Shown piece after piece: positions 28,201-36,428 of a DNA stretch of 64,000 nucleotides. Both the position numbers and the translations under genes were made by a program. The notes beneath the pieces were generated by a model. The model was not told where the DNA came from and ran no database searches. It saw nothing but the letters and a program-made list of their open reading frames with translations. Source of the stretch: Candidatus Ribeiella danica. GTDB lineage: Bacteria > Chloroflexota > Chloroflexia > Chloroflexales > Roseiflexaceae. Position 1 is the first letter of the stretch. Every line of letters begins with the position of its first letter. The stretch lies in NCBI GenBank assembly GCA_016717335.1, contig JADKFS010000001.1, forward strand, positions 2,356,001 through 2,420,000. Reading direction: 5' to 3'.

Positions 28201-30001
28201 GGTAGGGCGTCAGCGTCAGCTCGCGGCCGGAGCGGCGCTCGAACACCTCGGTCAGCGCGTACTGCAGCAGCGGCAGCGCGCCGGGCTGCTCGCTCACGTC
28301 GACCAGGATGGCATCGACCAGCTCGGGGGCGACCGCCAGGCCATTGCGCTCGGCCGGGCTGACGATCGCCTGCTTGAGCTCCTCGGGCGCGAGCGGCACG
28401 ACCACCTCGGTGCGCTGGCGCATCAGCTCGCTGAAGCGCGGGTACAGCAGCGGCCGGTCGTAGAAGTCGGCCCGCAGCGTGATGATCACCCGCACGCGGC
28501 TGTACGGGTCGGTCACCGCCTTGATGATCGTGTTGAGGACGTGGTTGCTCACGGCCTCGTCTTCGACCAGGGTGAACAGCTCCTCGAACTGGTCGATCAC
28601 CAGCACGACCTCGGTCTCATCGCCGCCGGGCACGACCTGGTCGACCACCCGCAGCAGGCCCTCGTCGTCGAGCGTGAGCGGCTCGATCAGGTTGTTGGGC
28701 GGGTCGACCGCGATGCGCAGCAGCGCCTGGGCCAGCTCGTCGATCGGGCGGGCGCCGGGGAACAGCTCGAGCACGAACCAGTTCTCGGAGCCAGGCAGCG
28801 CGCCGCGGCGCAGGGCCGGAATCAGCCCCGCGCGCACGACCGAGGACTTGCCGCTGCCGCTCGGGCCGACGACGGCCAGGAAGCGGCCGAACGGGCCGGG
28901 CTCGCGCAGGCGGGCCAGCAGCGTGTGCGTCAGCACCTCGCGGCCAAAGAAGTCGGCGGCGTCGGCCTCCTGGAACGCGCGCAGCCCCTTGTACGGATTC
29001 TCGACAGCCTGCTCGACCGTCAGCAGCTGGGTCGGCAGGTACAGCACGCCGGTCTCGTAGGCCGAGCGCGTCTTCGTCGCGCCGGTCGTGCGCTCGCCGC
29101 CATTCGCCGGCGCCGGCGCGGAGGTCGGCAGGCGCGGCAGCTCCGGCAGGCGCGCGGTCTTGCCGGGGCCGAGCGCCAGCGCCTGCCGCAGCTCCTGCAC
29201 CATCGTCAGCACGTCGGGGTAGCGATCGGCCGGGCTCTTGGCGGTGGCGCGCTGGATCACCGCGTTCACGGCGTCGGGCAGGTCGGGGCGGATCATGCGG
29301 ATCGCGGGCACCTGCTCGTTGATGTGCATGAACATCAGCGCGATCGGCGTGGGCGCCTGGAACGGCAGCTGGCCGGTCAGGATCTCGTAGAGCATCACGC
29401 CCAGGCTGTAGATGTCGGTCTGGGGCGAGATCTGATCGGACTTGACCTGCTCGGGCGCGATGTAGGCCGGCGACCCGACCACCGCCTGCTGGTCGGTCTG
29501 GAACGGCGAGATCTTCTTGCCCAGGTCCTTGGCGATGCCAAAGTCGGCCAGGTAGGCGTTGCCGTCCTCGTCGAGCAGAATATTGGCCGGCTTGAGGTCG
29601 CGGTGGACCACGCCGCGCCGGTGGGCGGTCGCCAGCGCCCCGCCGACCTGGTCGATCATGCGGTCGAGCAGCTCGGTCGGCAGCGGGCCGTTGAGCAGCA
29701 GGCTGTGCAGGCTGCCGCCGCGCAGCCAGCGCATCACCAGGAAGGCGCCGTCGGGCTCGCGCCAGTAGTCGTACAGCGGCACGATGTAGGGGTGCTCGAG
29801 CCGCGCCACCAGGTGCGCCTCGCTCTCGAAGCGGCGGATGAAGTCGGCCTGGTTGGCGTACTGCGGCAGGATGATCTTGACCGCCACGTCGCGCCCCACC
29901 AGCGGCTGGTAGGCGCGGTAGACGACGCCGTAGCCGCCCTCGCCGATCTGCTCGCGCAGCTCGTACCCCTTGACGACCTGATTGATCCGCTCCTGTACCA
30001 T
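25298..30001 (-). CDS. Ser/Thr protein kinase - nSTAND1 - WD40 signalling protein
   Basis: The 1567-residue protein begins at 30001 after GGAGAGGG. Residues ~12-275 are a PknB-type kinase: GEGGYG loop, K42, HRDLKPAN with D135, DFG 153-155. Residues ~335-760 are an nSTAND1 NTPase (NPYKGLRAFQ, VVGPSGSGKS at 379-386, VVLVIDQFEELF). One transmembrane helix (~797-821) splits the cytosolic half from ~14 WD40 repeats, which would face outside or the periplasm-like space. Two neighbouring blades share an inserted CATPTAQECDTPIR loop encoded by near-identical DNA. Such proteins link ligand sensing to phosphorylation or to conflict-type responses; substrate unknown. An extended open frame upstream of 30001 lacks kinase similarity. 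Confidence 0.92.
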   Translation of the reverse strand: MVQERINQVVKGYELREQIGEGGYGVVYRAYQPLVGRDVAVKIILPQYANQADFIRRFESEAHLVARLEHPYIVPLYDYWREPDGAFLVMRWLRGGSLHSLLLNGPLPTELLDRMIDQVGGALATAHRRGVVHRDLKPANILLDEDGNAYLADFGIAKDLGKKISPFQTDQQAVVGSPAYIAPEQVKSDQISPQTDIYSLGVMLYEILTGQLPFQAPTPIALMFMHINEQVPAIRMIRPDLPDAVNAVIQRATAKSPADRYPDVLTMVQELRQALALGPGKTARLPELPRLPTSAPAPANGGERTTGATKTRSAYETGVLYLPTQLLTVEQAVENPYKGLRAFQEADAADFFGREVLTHTLLARLREPGPFGRFLAVVGPSGSGKSSVVRAGLIPALRRGALPGSENWFVLELFPGARPIDELAQALLRIAVDPPNNLIEPLTLDDEGLLRVVDQVVPGGDETEVVLVIDQFEELFTLVEDEAVSNHVLNTIIKAVTDPYSRVRVIITLRADFYDRPLLYPRFSELMRQRTEVVVPLAPEELKQAIVSPAERNGLAVAPELVDAILVDVSEQPGALPLLQYALTEVFERRSGRELTLTPYQASGGVLGALARRAEELYEDLPPAQHDAARQLFLRLVTLGEGVEDTRRRVRRSELIPAGADAHALDAVIDVYGQYRLLTLDRDPITRAPTVEVAHEALIRTWQRLRQWLDASRDDLRIQRRVASAAAEWATSGQERSFLASGARLAQFEQWGAETKLALNAEERAYLDASLAERDKRRALEAARQARESVLERQSRTFLRAMVGVFAVAALLALGLSVFAFQQRQVAVEQEQQAQQSAREVQDLALTEGAQSAYFQGNIDLARALALTAAEQPNPSALAEQVLASAAYNPGAQMVLRGHSDVVNSVVYSPDETMALSGGRNDKVAILWDLKSGSEIRRFAGHKGRIRQVAFLPDGKSFLTGGEDGTVRLWDVGCATPTAQECDTPIRVFVDHDGFEVKGIAVRPGSRQFMTASSDKSLRLWDVDCATPTAQECDTPIRSFDPANGGHTLEANQVAFSSDGKRALSSSEDATLVLWDVETGRAIRRLEHPDKEETRGVAFMPGDKQALSVGKNPDVIRWDLETGQVLDRLRGHRGTVYYVAVSPDGTRAISGADDNTVIVWNLEKGVAETVLRGHGGYIRQVEFSKDGRHAISGSADQTIRVWELHNGAEQQRLDSGAQVNGVALSADGQRIATASDNSVAQIWDAGSGTALATFPWHTLDVKAVAFSPDGKYLLSGAGKRDGSLVLTNLQTGQIERKFSFPVFGSNSIAFTPDGKRAVTGMIIPGGDDYADVPTLDPELKNISLILWDVATGSPIYKVTDILATEDRHDSINTVVITPDGKQIIAATGAGSKILILDLETGKQVKTLDLNDGARSSSIALTPDGKYLIAGGSDKTFIIWDMASGERIFNSPLQSAAVTAVALMGDGRYAASSTEGEVYVWDLQTGQKIRSFSGHRREVNQLVFTADGRTLVSASRDGTTRVWRIETLQQIVGWAKANRYKISLTCEQERQYNLPETSCQSGDPSASS

Positions 30002-30533
30002 GACCCTCTCTCCCTGCGCTCGCTCCACACCCCACACGATCATACCAACGTGATACCACGGGAGCTGTGCAAAGTGAACGCTCCAGCGCTGCCTTTTTGT
30101 TGCTCGACTGCCTGCTAAAAGCTGATCGAGCGATAACTGTGGCAGTCGCGCGGTCCGAACGCGTCCAGCCGCGCCAGGGCCGATCGCCGGGCTGCGCCGG
30201 CGAGGTCGGTTCGGCAGGCGATGGCTGGGATTTTGGAAGTATAGCATGGGGGTGGGGCGTTGTATAGCTGTCGTGCCCTTGTGTGCGGCGCTGCGCCCCC
30301 GTCCCCCCTGCGGCAAAGAATGCCCGCTCAGCTGCACCGCTGGTGGCGCATGACTATCAACATTCCGACCGAGCGGGCGGCAACCTGCTGCGTCATCTGT
30401 CCATCACCCCAGGCCCCTAGTCCCAAGGTCACCTTGTCTCCTTGTCTCCTCATCACCTGTGAAGCCATCGGTCTTACTGCCGACTGGCTCCTGCCGACTG
30501 CCCGCTGCTGTAAGGAGGTTTGCCTGGTGATAT
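30002..30533. repeat. Intergenic: partial GC-rich repeat and GCCGACTGGC repeat
   Basis: No convincing gene. Positions ~30280-30400 hold an inverted partial copy of the ~250-bp repeat (GCGCTGCGCCCCCGTCC ... GCTGGTGGCGCATGACTATC), closest to the copy near 36.2 kb. Positions 30469-30513 hold a TCTTACTGCCGACTGGCTCC repeat also found near 30.97 (inverted) and 36.40 kb. Confidence 0.65.
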
Positions 30534-30789
30534 GCACACTATCGCCGAACGACCTATCGGAGCGGCTGAACGACATGTACGCTATCGCCGAACGACCTAT
30601 CGGAGCGGCTGAACGACATGTACGCTATCGCCGAACGACCTATCGGAGCGGCTGAACGACATGTACGCTATCGCCGAACGACCTATCGGAGCGGCTGAAC
30701 GACATGTACGCTATCGCCGAACGACCTATCGGAGCGGCTGAACGACATGTACACTATCGCTGAGTGACCTATTGGAGCGGCTGAATGAG
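30534..30789. repeat. 43-bp tandem repeat, six copies
   Basis: The unit ATCGCCGAACGACCTATCGG + AGCGGCTGAACGACATGTACGCT is repeated with exact 43-base spacing (starts at 30541, 30584, 30627, 30670, 30713, 30756). The last copy has several substitutions. The period is not a multiple of three and there are no spacers, so it is neither a coding repeat nor CRISPR. Confidence 0.95.
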
Positions 30790-31274
30790 CTGTTGGGCAG
30801 GCATAGGCGCGAGCTAGCAGGGGCTGGCGCAGCTAGCGCGTGCCGCGACACCGCCAGCGCTGCGGGAATAGTCGGCATAGTAGGGGCTGGCGCAGCCTTG
30901 CGAGCTGCTTAGCGCAATTCCAAACGCGGTGTTTGATCTCGTGATACGCATACTGGGCATCGATATAGCAGTGAGCAGTCGGCAGGAGCCAGCCAGCAGT
31001 AGGGCGGATGGCGTCGCATAAGCAGCTTGCTCTCGCACACTGGCTCAATGATTTTGCTCACGGCTATAGGCCGCTACGGAACGCATTTCTGCAGCCGCAC
31101 CTCAAGGATGCCGTTGCGCAATAGCAAGTGCGTATCCGCTGCTGTCGGTCTCGCATGCACCCGACGCGAGTGTGCAAATAGTGTGATCATAGAAGTCATA
31201 TCGTATGTGCGGAACGATGAGACATAGAAGCACATATCAGGCCGTGAAAATTGCTCCCGAAAGATAAAGCGGCT
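30790..31274. other. Intergenic region with an inverted dispersed repeat
   Basis: The sequence GGGGCTGGCGCAGC occurs twice (30820s and 30880s). The stretch 30963-31010 is an inverted copy of the GCCGACTGGCTCC repeat. No open frame here has a recognisable domain. Confidence 0.5.
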
Positions 31275-32102
31275 ATGCGAATCTACGGGCTCGATTTCAC
31301 CAGCGCGCCGGGGCGCGCCAAGCCGATCACCTGCGCCGCGTGCGATCTGGAGGGGCACACGCTGAATCTGCGCGCCCTGGAGCGCTTCGAGACGTTCGAG
31401 ACATTCGAGGCGTTCCTGCGGCGCGGTGGTGGCTGGGTCGCCGGCTTCGACTTCCCGTTCGGCCAGCCACGCAAGCTGATCGCCAACCTGGGCTGGCCCG
31501 CGACCTGGGAAGGCTACGTCGCGGCCGTCGCGAGCGGCTCGCTCGCCCAGTTTGCCGAGACGCTGGCGGCGTATCGCAGCCTCCGCCCGCCAGGCGACAA
31601 GCAGCACCTGCGTCAGACCGACGTGATCGCCAACGCGCGCAGCCCGATGATGCTCTACGGCGTGCCGGTCGGCCGCATGTTCTTCCAGGGCGCGCCGCGC
31701 CTGCTTCGCTCGCCGCTCAGCATTCTGCCATGCCGCCCGACCGCCGATCGGCGCATCGCGCTGGAGACGTACCCGCGGCTGGTGGCGAACCGCTGGATCG
31801 ACGCGCGCCAGGGCTACAAGCAGGACGACCCACGCAGGCAGACCAGCGCACAGCGCTACGCGCGCGAGGCGATCGTCCTGGGGCTGCGCGGCGACCTGCG
31901 GCGCCACTACGGTGTCGCGCTGGAGCTGGACGACACACAGATCGGCGCGCTGATCGACGACGGCAGCGGCGACACGCTCGACGGCGTGCTGTGCGCGGCC
32001 CAGGCGGCCTGGGCCTACACCCAGCGCGACCAGGGCTATGGGGTGCCGGCGGCGTGCGATCCGATCGAGGGCTGGATCGTCGACCCGGCGCTAATGGTAT
32101 AA
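31275..32102 (+). CDS. DUF429-family protein (predicted RNase H-fold nuclease)
   Basis: The 275-residue protein opens with YGLDFTSAPGR, the first acidic strand of the RNase H-like fold, followed by GFDFPFGQP, and later ETYPRLVANRW and a C-terminal DDGSGDTLDGVLCAAQAAWA. These are the expected acidic positions of DUF429, a family predicted to be nucleases with unknown substrate. It lies 36 bases upstream of a DinB-like gene on the same strand. Confidence 0.75.
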   Translation: MRIYGLDFTSAPGRAKPITCAACDLEGHTLNLRALERFETFETFEAFLRRGGGWVAGFDFPFGQPRKLIANLGWPATWEGYVAAVASGSLAQFAETLAAYRSLRPPGDKQHLRQTDVIANARSPMMLYGVPVGRMFFQGAPRLLRSPLSILPCRPTADRRIALETYPRLVANRWIDARQGYKQDDPRRQTSAQRYAREAIVLGLRGDLRRHYGVALELDDTQIGALIDDGSGDTLDGVLCAAQAAWAYTQRDQGYGVPAACDPIEGWIVDPALMV

Positions 32103-32138
32103 TCGTTGAATGCAATCGAAGGGAGGTTGGAGAAAGAG

Positions 32139-32630
32139 ATGCACCAACAAAATCAGCCGACGCTGGATGTGATCTACGAGAACTGGCGGAGCTACCAGGA
32201 AAAGCTGCGCGACTGCATCGCACCGTTGACGAATGAGCAACTCTTGCTACAACCTGCCTCGCATATGTGGCCCTTGGGACAGCTCGTACAGCACATCATT
32301 TCTGTCAGGGCTGGGTGGTTCAGCGGAACCCTGCAGGATGAGGATGAAGCTATGAACCAGTACATGTCTTGGGGGCAACGAGATTCGCCTGCACGTAGGG
32401 CAGACGAACTCGTGCGCGGCCTCAATGAGACTTGGGCATTCATCGAAGCACGCTTGCAGCGCTGGACCCCGGACGACTGCGCCAGGACCTTCCCGGATGA
32501 ATGGGACGGTCAGGTGTACGAGGTAACGCGCAGTTGGGTGATTTACCATGTGATGGAACATGATCTGCATCATGGTGGCGAAGTCTCATTAATCCTTGGT
32601 ATGAATGGTCTGCGAACCCTCAATCTTTGA
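32139..32630 (+). CDS. DinB-like four-helix-bundle protein
   Basis: The 163-residue protein shows the DinB/YfiT pattern: N-terminal LTNEQLLLQP, a MWPLGQLVQHIISVRAGWF helix with the first metal His, and a C-terminal WVIYHVMEHDLHHGGEVSLI with the H-x3-H pair. These proteins bind a divalent metal and some are thiol-dependent transferases. The start at 32139 follows GGAGAAAG; a TTG at 32106 is an alternative. Confidence 0.78.
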   Translation: MHQQNQPTLDVIYENWRSYQEKLRDCIAPLTNEQLLLQPASHMWPLGQLVQHIISVRAGWFSGTLQDEDEAMNQYMSWGQRDSPARRADELVRGLNETWAFIEARLQRWTPDDCARTFPDEWDGQVYEVTRSWVIYHVMEHDLHHGGEVSLILGMNGLRTLNL

Positions 32631-32634
32631 TTGA

Positions 32635-32761
32635 TATAGCAATTCCATGTGATTTGTAAACCGGACGATAGACGATAGACCATATGACGATGCGCTTATA
32701 TCGTCCATCGTCTATCGTCCATGGTCAGATTGCTTTACATCTGGTGTAGGTTTGCTATAGG
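32635..32761. repeat. MITE-like element with TATAGCAA termini and inner palindrome
   Basis: TATAGCAA at the left and TTGCTATA at the right bound ~125 bp of low-GC DNA. Inside, GACGATAGACGATAGACC and its inverted form CGTCTATCGTCC make a stem. A related GACGATAGACC palindrome is nested in the repeat copy near 43.7 kb. Confidence 0.7.
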
Positions 32762-33007
32762 TGGGTATCTACCGAAAATGGGACACGTCTACCATCGCTC
32801 TAAACGGCGGGCCGCCTTCGGCGCGCGAGGTCGTGGCAATTTTGGCGCGTTCTGATGCAGCGCGCTCGCGGCGGCTGATGCGTAATCCGTTCGGCGGCTT
32901 CCCATCAATTCCTCCCCACGTTTAGAGCGCTGCATTGCACATCGCCAAATCCCCAACCTGTGATAGAGTCACAACAGATCATGTCCACTACTGTGATGGG
33001 AGGAGCC

Positions 33008-33706
33008 GTGGCAAACCATCTTCGGGTGACGCTGGAAATCGGACCGAAGGGCAAGAAGGTGGTGGCGGTGGCACCGGACTGGCCCGGCCTCGCGCGCGGA
33101 GCAACGACCGAGGAGGCTGCGATCGAACGCTTGCGCTCCTACGTTCCACGCTATGCGCCAGTGGCGAAACTGGCTGGGATGGAGGCTGCGTTTGCGGCCA
33201 TCACCGGCGTCAACGTGGTTGAGCGCTATCCGGGTACGGGCTCAACCGACTTCTGGGGTATCTCGTTCGCGTTTTCGAGCATCGATCAGCAAGCAATGTC
33301 GGGCGAAGCATTGGAGCGTGAACTGACGCTGCTGCAGGCGTGCTGGGCGTTTTTCGACGATGTGCGTTTGCGCGTGTCGGCTGAGATGCAGCGGGGTCCG
33401 CGCGGCGGAGGGCGCGATCGGGACCACATCGTCCGTCATACGTTTGCCGCGGAGCAGGACTGGGCGAAGAAGCTTGGCGTGCTCACGCCGCAGGACGCGC
33501 TGCTGACCGACGAGGGATTGAGCACACATCGCGACGCCTATTGCAACGCAATTCGGGCGTTGCATTCCCAGGGCAAAATGGCCCGCACATGGCCGCTCCG
33601 GTACCTGATTCGGCACAGCGCGTTTCACACGCTCGATCACGCCTGGGAAATGGAGGACAAGGATCTGACTGCCAAACGAGGCGAGCGCGACATCAGCAAT
33701 GAATAG
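33008..33706 (+). CDS. Conserved protein of unknown function (DinB-like C-terminus)
   Basis: The GTG at 33008 is chosen because GGGAGGAG lies directly upstream; ATG at 32981 is the alternative. The 232-residue protein has an N-terminal RVTLEIGPKGKKVVAVAPDW domain similar to HicB-like folds in outline, FWGISFAFSSIDQQ, and ends with PLRYLIRHSAFHTLDHAWEM, which resembles the final helix of DinB proteins. From memory it is conserved in actinobacteria and Chloroflexota without assigned function. Confidence 0.6.
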   Translation: MANHLRVTLEIGPKGKKVVAVAPDWPGLARGATTEEAAIERLRSYVPRYAPVAKLAGMEAAFAAITGVNVVERYPGTGSTDFWGISFAFSSIDQQAMSGEALERELTLLQACWAFFDDVRLRVSAEMQRGPRGGGRDRDHIVRHTFAAEQDWAKKLGVLTPQDALLTDEGLSTHRDAYCNAIRALHSQGKMARTWPLRYLIRHSAFHTLDHAWEMEDKDLTAKRGERDISNE

Positions 33707-33768
33707 CCGTCTACGATGCCATTGAATGGCTGCCGCCGAACAAGACGCTGCACCAGGAGGGTGCAGCC

Positions 33769-34284
33769 ATGATACTCCCCAAAGACCGCGACCCCCGCTT
33801 CATCACCATCCGCCGCGGGGGGACGCTCACGGACTCCGACCATCGGCTCCTGGCTTTGTGGGCGGCTGCGTGCGCAGAGCACGTGCTGCACCTCTTCGAG
33901 TCGGCGCAGCCCGCGGACCCGCGGCCCGCTCAGGCGATCGAGCAGGCTCGGGCCTGGGCGCGCGGCGAGATCACGATGTCGCAGGCCCGCGCGGCGGGTG
34001 GCCATGCCATGGCTGCGGCACGAGCGCTGAGCGGAGCCGCTCGGCACGCCGCATATGCTGCCGGCCAGGCGGCAGTGGTGGCGCATGTCGCCGCACACGA
34101 GCTCGGTGCTGCGGCCTACGCGATCAAGGCCGCGCGTGCGGCCGCCCCCGCCATCGAGGGTGAGAGCGCCGGCCGGATCGAGTGCCGTTGGCAGCGCGAA
34201 CAGCTCCCCGATGCGATTCGCGAGCTCGTCCTGGAGGATCAGCGGTTGCGAAACGCGATCTGCTGGTCGGTGTTCGACTGCTGA
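33769..34284 (+). CDS. Putative immunity protein (Imm5-like)
   Basis: The 171-residue protein carries the block LTDSDHRLLALWAAACAEHV followed by HLFESAQPADPRPAQAIEQA and ARAWARGEI, typical of proteins annotated as putative immunity proteins of polymorphic-toxin systems. A long alanine-rich helical region and a C-terminal IECRWQREQLPDAIRELVL follow. No toxin gene is adjacent, so it may be an orphan or may have another role. Confidence 0.65.
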   Translation: MILPKDRDPRFITIRRGGTLTDSDHRLLALWAAACAEHVLHLFESAQPADPRPAQAIEQARAWARGEITMSQARAAGGHAMAAARALSGAARHAAYAAGQAAVVAHVAAHELGAAAYAIKAARAAAPAIEGESAGRIECRWQREQLPDAIRELVLEDQRLRNAICWSVFDC

Positions 34285-34389
34285 CGGGCGTGATGGCTGC
34301 CTGCACTGCCCAACAAGCGCATCGCCCCGACGCCGCGAGCGCGCTACGCTGCCGCCGGAAGCGAAGGAGCTGTCCGCTCTATTGATGTG

Positions 34390-34600
34390 CACTGCTTGGC
34401 GAGCAAGATGCTGTCGCCTATGGGCAGATCCGCGCACTTCTGGAAGCGCAGGGATTACCGATACGAGCTGGATGCGGGAATCCGCGCTCGGACTTCGCCG
34501 CGAGACGCCTAGCACGTGCATCAACCTGACGCATTGAAACGACCCCACACTTTGAGAAGAACTGGAAATCGCGCGCGACAAGCCCGCGATCATGACGCTT
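34390..34600 (+). pseudogene. Possible remnant of a PIN-domain (VapC-like) gene
   Basis: In one frame the stretch reads QDAVAYGQIRALLEAQGLPI, like the central helix of VapC-type toxins, and in other frames HFEK and LEIARDKPA follow, like the C-terminal THNxxHFE region. Internal stops and frame changes prevent a full protein. The rest of 34285-34709 holds nothing recognisable. Confidence 0.35.
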
Positions 34601-34709
34601 CTCCAAGCTGCCGAGCGACCGGACTACCTCCGCAAAACTGTCCCGCCGTTGCCCCAAGCGTGCAAGGGCCTACGGCGCTACACGATCTGCAGCATCGAAA
34701 GGACTCAGT

Positions 34710-35894
34710 GTGCGCATGCTCTTCACCTTTGCCGGCGGGAGCGGGCACCTCGAACCGCTCGTCCCGCTGGCCCGCGCTGCCGCGGCGCGGGGTCACGCCG
34801 TCGCCTTTGTCGGCCGGCCCTGGATGTGCCCGAAGGTCGCTGACCTTGGGTTCCCCGTCTTCCCGGCAGGGTCGGATGCTGGACTGACGCCGCAGCGACG
34901 CCCGCTCGTCGCGCCGGACCTCGAGCAGGAGCTGCGCGTCGTGGGCACCGGCTTCGGCCGGCGCGTCGCGCGCGAGCGGGCGGCCGACCTCCTGCCGCTC
35001 TGCGCGGCCTGGCAGCCGGATCTGCTCGTGTGCGAGGAGGTGGATTTTGGCGCGATGGTGGTCGCGGAGCGGCTGGCGCTGCCCTACGCGACGGTGTTGG
35101 TCATTGCCGCGGGCGGTTTCATCCGGCCTGAGTATGTTGCTGGGCCTGTGAACGAGGTGCGCGCCGACCACAACCTCCCAGCTGACCCTGAGCTGACCAT
35201 GCTCGACCGCTACCTGGTGCTTTCACCCTTTCCGTCAGGGTATCGCAACCCCGGCGTGCAGCTGCCGGCAACAGCGCATGCCTTCCGCCCGCTTGAGCCC
35301 CAACCCAAGGCGCATGCTGAGCCACCCTGGATTGCACATCCACAGCAGGGGCCAACCGTCTATTTCACGCTCGGCACCGTATTCAATGTGGAGTCCGGCG
35401 ACCTCTTCCAGCGGGTGCTTGCGGGCCTGCGCGGCCTGCCGATCAACCTGGTCGTCACGGTTGGCCGTGACATCGATCCAGCCGAGCTGGGCCAACACCC
35501 CTCCAATGTCCAGATCGAGCGATACATTCCACAAGCCGCGCTCCTGCCGTATTGTGACCTGGTGATCTCACACGGCGGCTCAGGCAGCGTGATTGGGGCG
35601 CTCGCGCATGGCCTGCCGATGGTGCTGCTCCCCATGGGCGCGGATCAGCCGCTCAACGCGCAGCGCTGCGTAGCCCTCGGCGTCGGGGAGGCCCTCGACC
35701 CGCTGGAGACGACGCCGCACATGGTGCGCGAGGCGGTGACGCGCGTGCTGGCAGGCCCCGCGTATCGGCGGGCAGCCGAACGCTTGCGGGACGAGATTGC
35801 TGGGCTTCCCGAGCCAGCGCACGCCGTACAGCTGCTCGAACGGCTCGTCGTGGAGCGGCGGCCGCTCTACGCTCCAGCTGTACGTGACCTCTGA
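34710..35894 (+). CDS. GT-B glycosyltransferase (UGT/MGT family)
   Basis: The 394-residue enzyme resembles GT1 macrolide/flavonoid glycosyltransferases. The N-terminal FTFAGGSGHLEPLVPLARAA binds the acceptor side. The C-terminal lobe has VYFTLGTVFN, the RYIPQAALLPYCDLVISHGG nucleotide-sugar motif and LPMVLLPMGADQPLNAQRC. It transfers a sugar from a nucleotide donor to a hydrophobic acceptor; the acceptor is unknown and no antibiotic or sterol cluster is nearby. The GTG at 34710 has GAAAGGA upstream; ATG at 34716 is equally possible. Confidence 0.88.
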   Translation: MRMLFTFAGGSGHLEPLVPLARAAAARGHAVAFVGRPWMCPKVADLGFPVFPAGSDAGLTPQRRPLVAPDLEQELRVVGTGFGRRVARERAADLLPLCAAWQPDLLVCEEVDFGAMVVAERLALPYATVLVIAAGGFIRPEYVAGPVNEVRADHNLPADPELTMLDRYLVLSPFPSGYRNPGVQLPATAHAFRPLEPQPKAHAEPPWIAHPQQGPTVYFTLGTVFNVESGDLFQRVLAGLRGLPINLVVTVGRDIDPAELGQHPSNVQIERYIPQAALLPYCDLVISHGGSGSVIGALAHGLPMVLLPMGADQPLNAQRCVALGVGEALDPLETTPHMVREAVTRVLAGPAYRRAAERLRDEIAGLPEPAHAVQLLERLVVERRPLYAPAVRDL

Positions 35895-36428
35895 TAGCGG
35901 CACGCCGAGCCCCCATGCCGCAGCTGCACACGTCCTGCATGCCTCTGCCCACCCGCCTGTGAAGGGATCTTCCCCGTGACAAGGGGCTTGGGGCTTGGGG
36001 CGATGGACAGGTGACCAGGTGACGAGGGGCCTGGGGCTTGGGGCAATGGACAGGTGACAGGTGACAGGTGACAGGTGACAAAGGGCCTGGGGCTTGGGGC
36101 TTGGGGTTTGGGGCGAGTGACAACGTGACAACGTGATAACGTGACAACGGGCTTGGGGCGATGGACAGGTGACGCAGCCCGTTGCAGCCCGCGCCGTCGG
36201 AATGTTGATGGGCATGGGCCACCAACCGTGCAGCTGGTACTGCATCACTTGCCGGAGGGAACCGGGGGCGCTGCGCCCATCGTAGGGGCGGCTCGGGAGC
36301 CGCCCCAATCGCGGGCCGGGGGCGCTGCGCGCCAAGCCTAGAGCTGTGAGCAAAACCCTTGAGCCACTACGCAAGAACGAGATGCCGTTGTGCTGCGATC
36401 TGTCTTACTGCCGACTGGCTCCTGCCGA
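35895..36428. repeat. Intergenic: GGCTTGGGGC and GTGACAGGTGAC arrays, partial GC-rich repeat
   Basis: Positions 35977-36175 are dense arrays of GGGGCTTGGGGC, ACAGGTGAC and ACAACGTGAC words. Positions 36175-36330 are a direct partial copy of the ~250-bp repeat. Positions 36405-36445 carry the GCCGACTGGCTCC repeat, which also supplies the last codons of the bactofilin gene. Confidence 0.8.

Noticed and set aside
25520..30118. A 1532-codon open frame on the + strand opposite the kinase/WD40 gene
   Set aside because: It is antisense to a gene with clear kinase, NTPase and WD40 motifs. High third-position GC creates long complementary open frames, and its product (rich in LAVRAERH-like words) has no family character.
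30534..30789. Possible CRISPR array
   Set aside because: Repeats are directly adjacent with 43-bp period and no variable spacers, and no cas genes are near.
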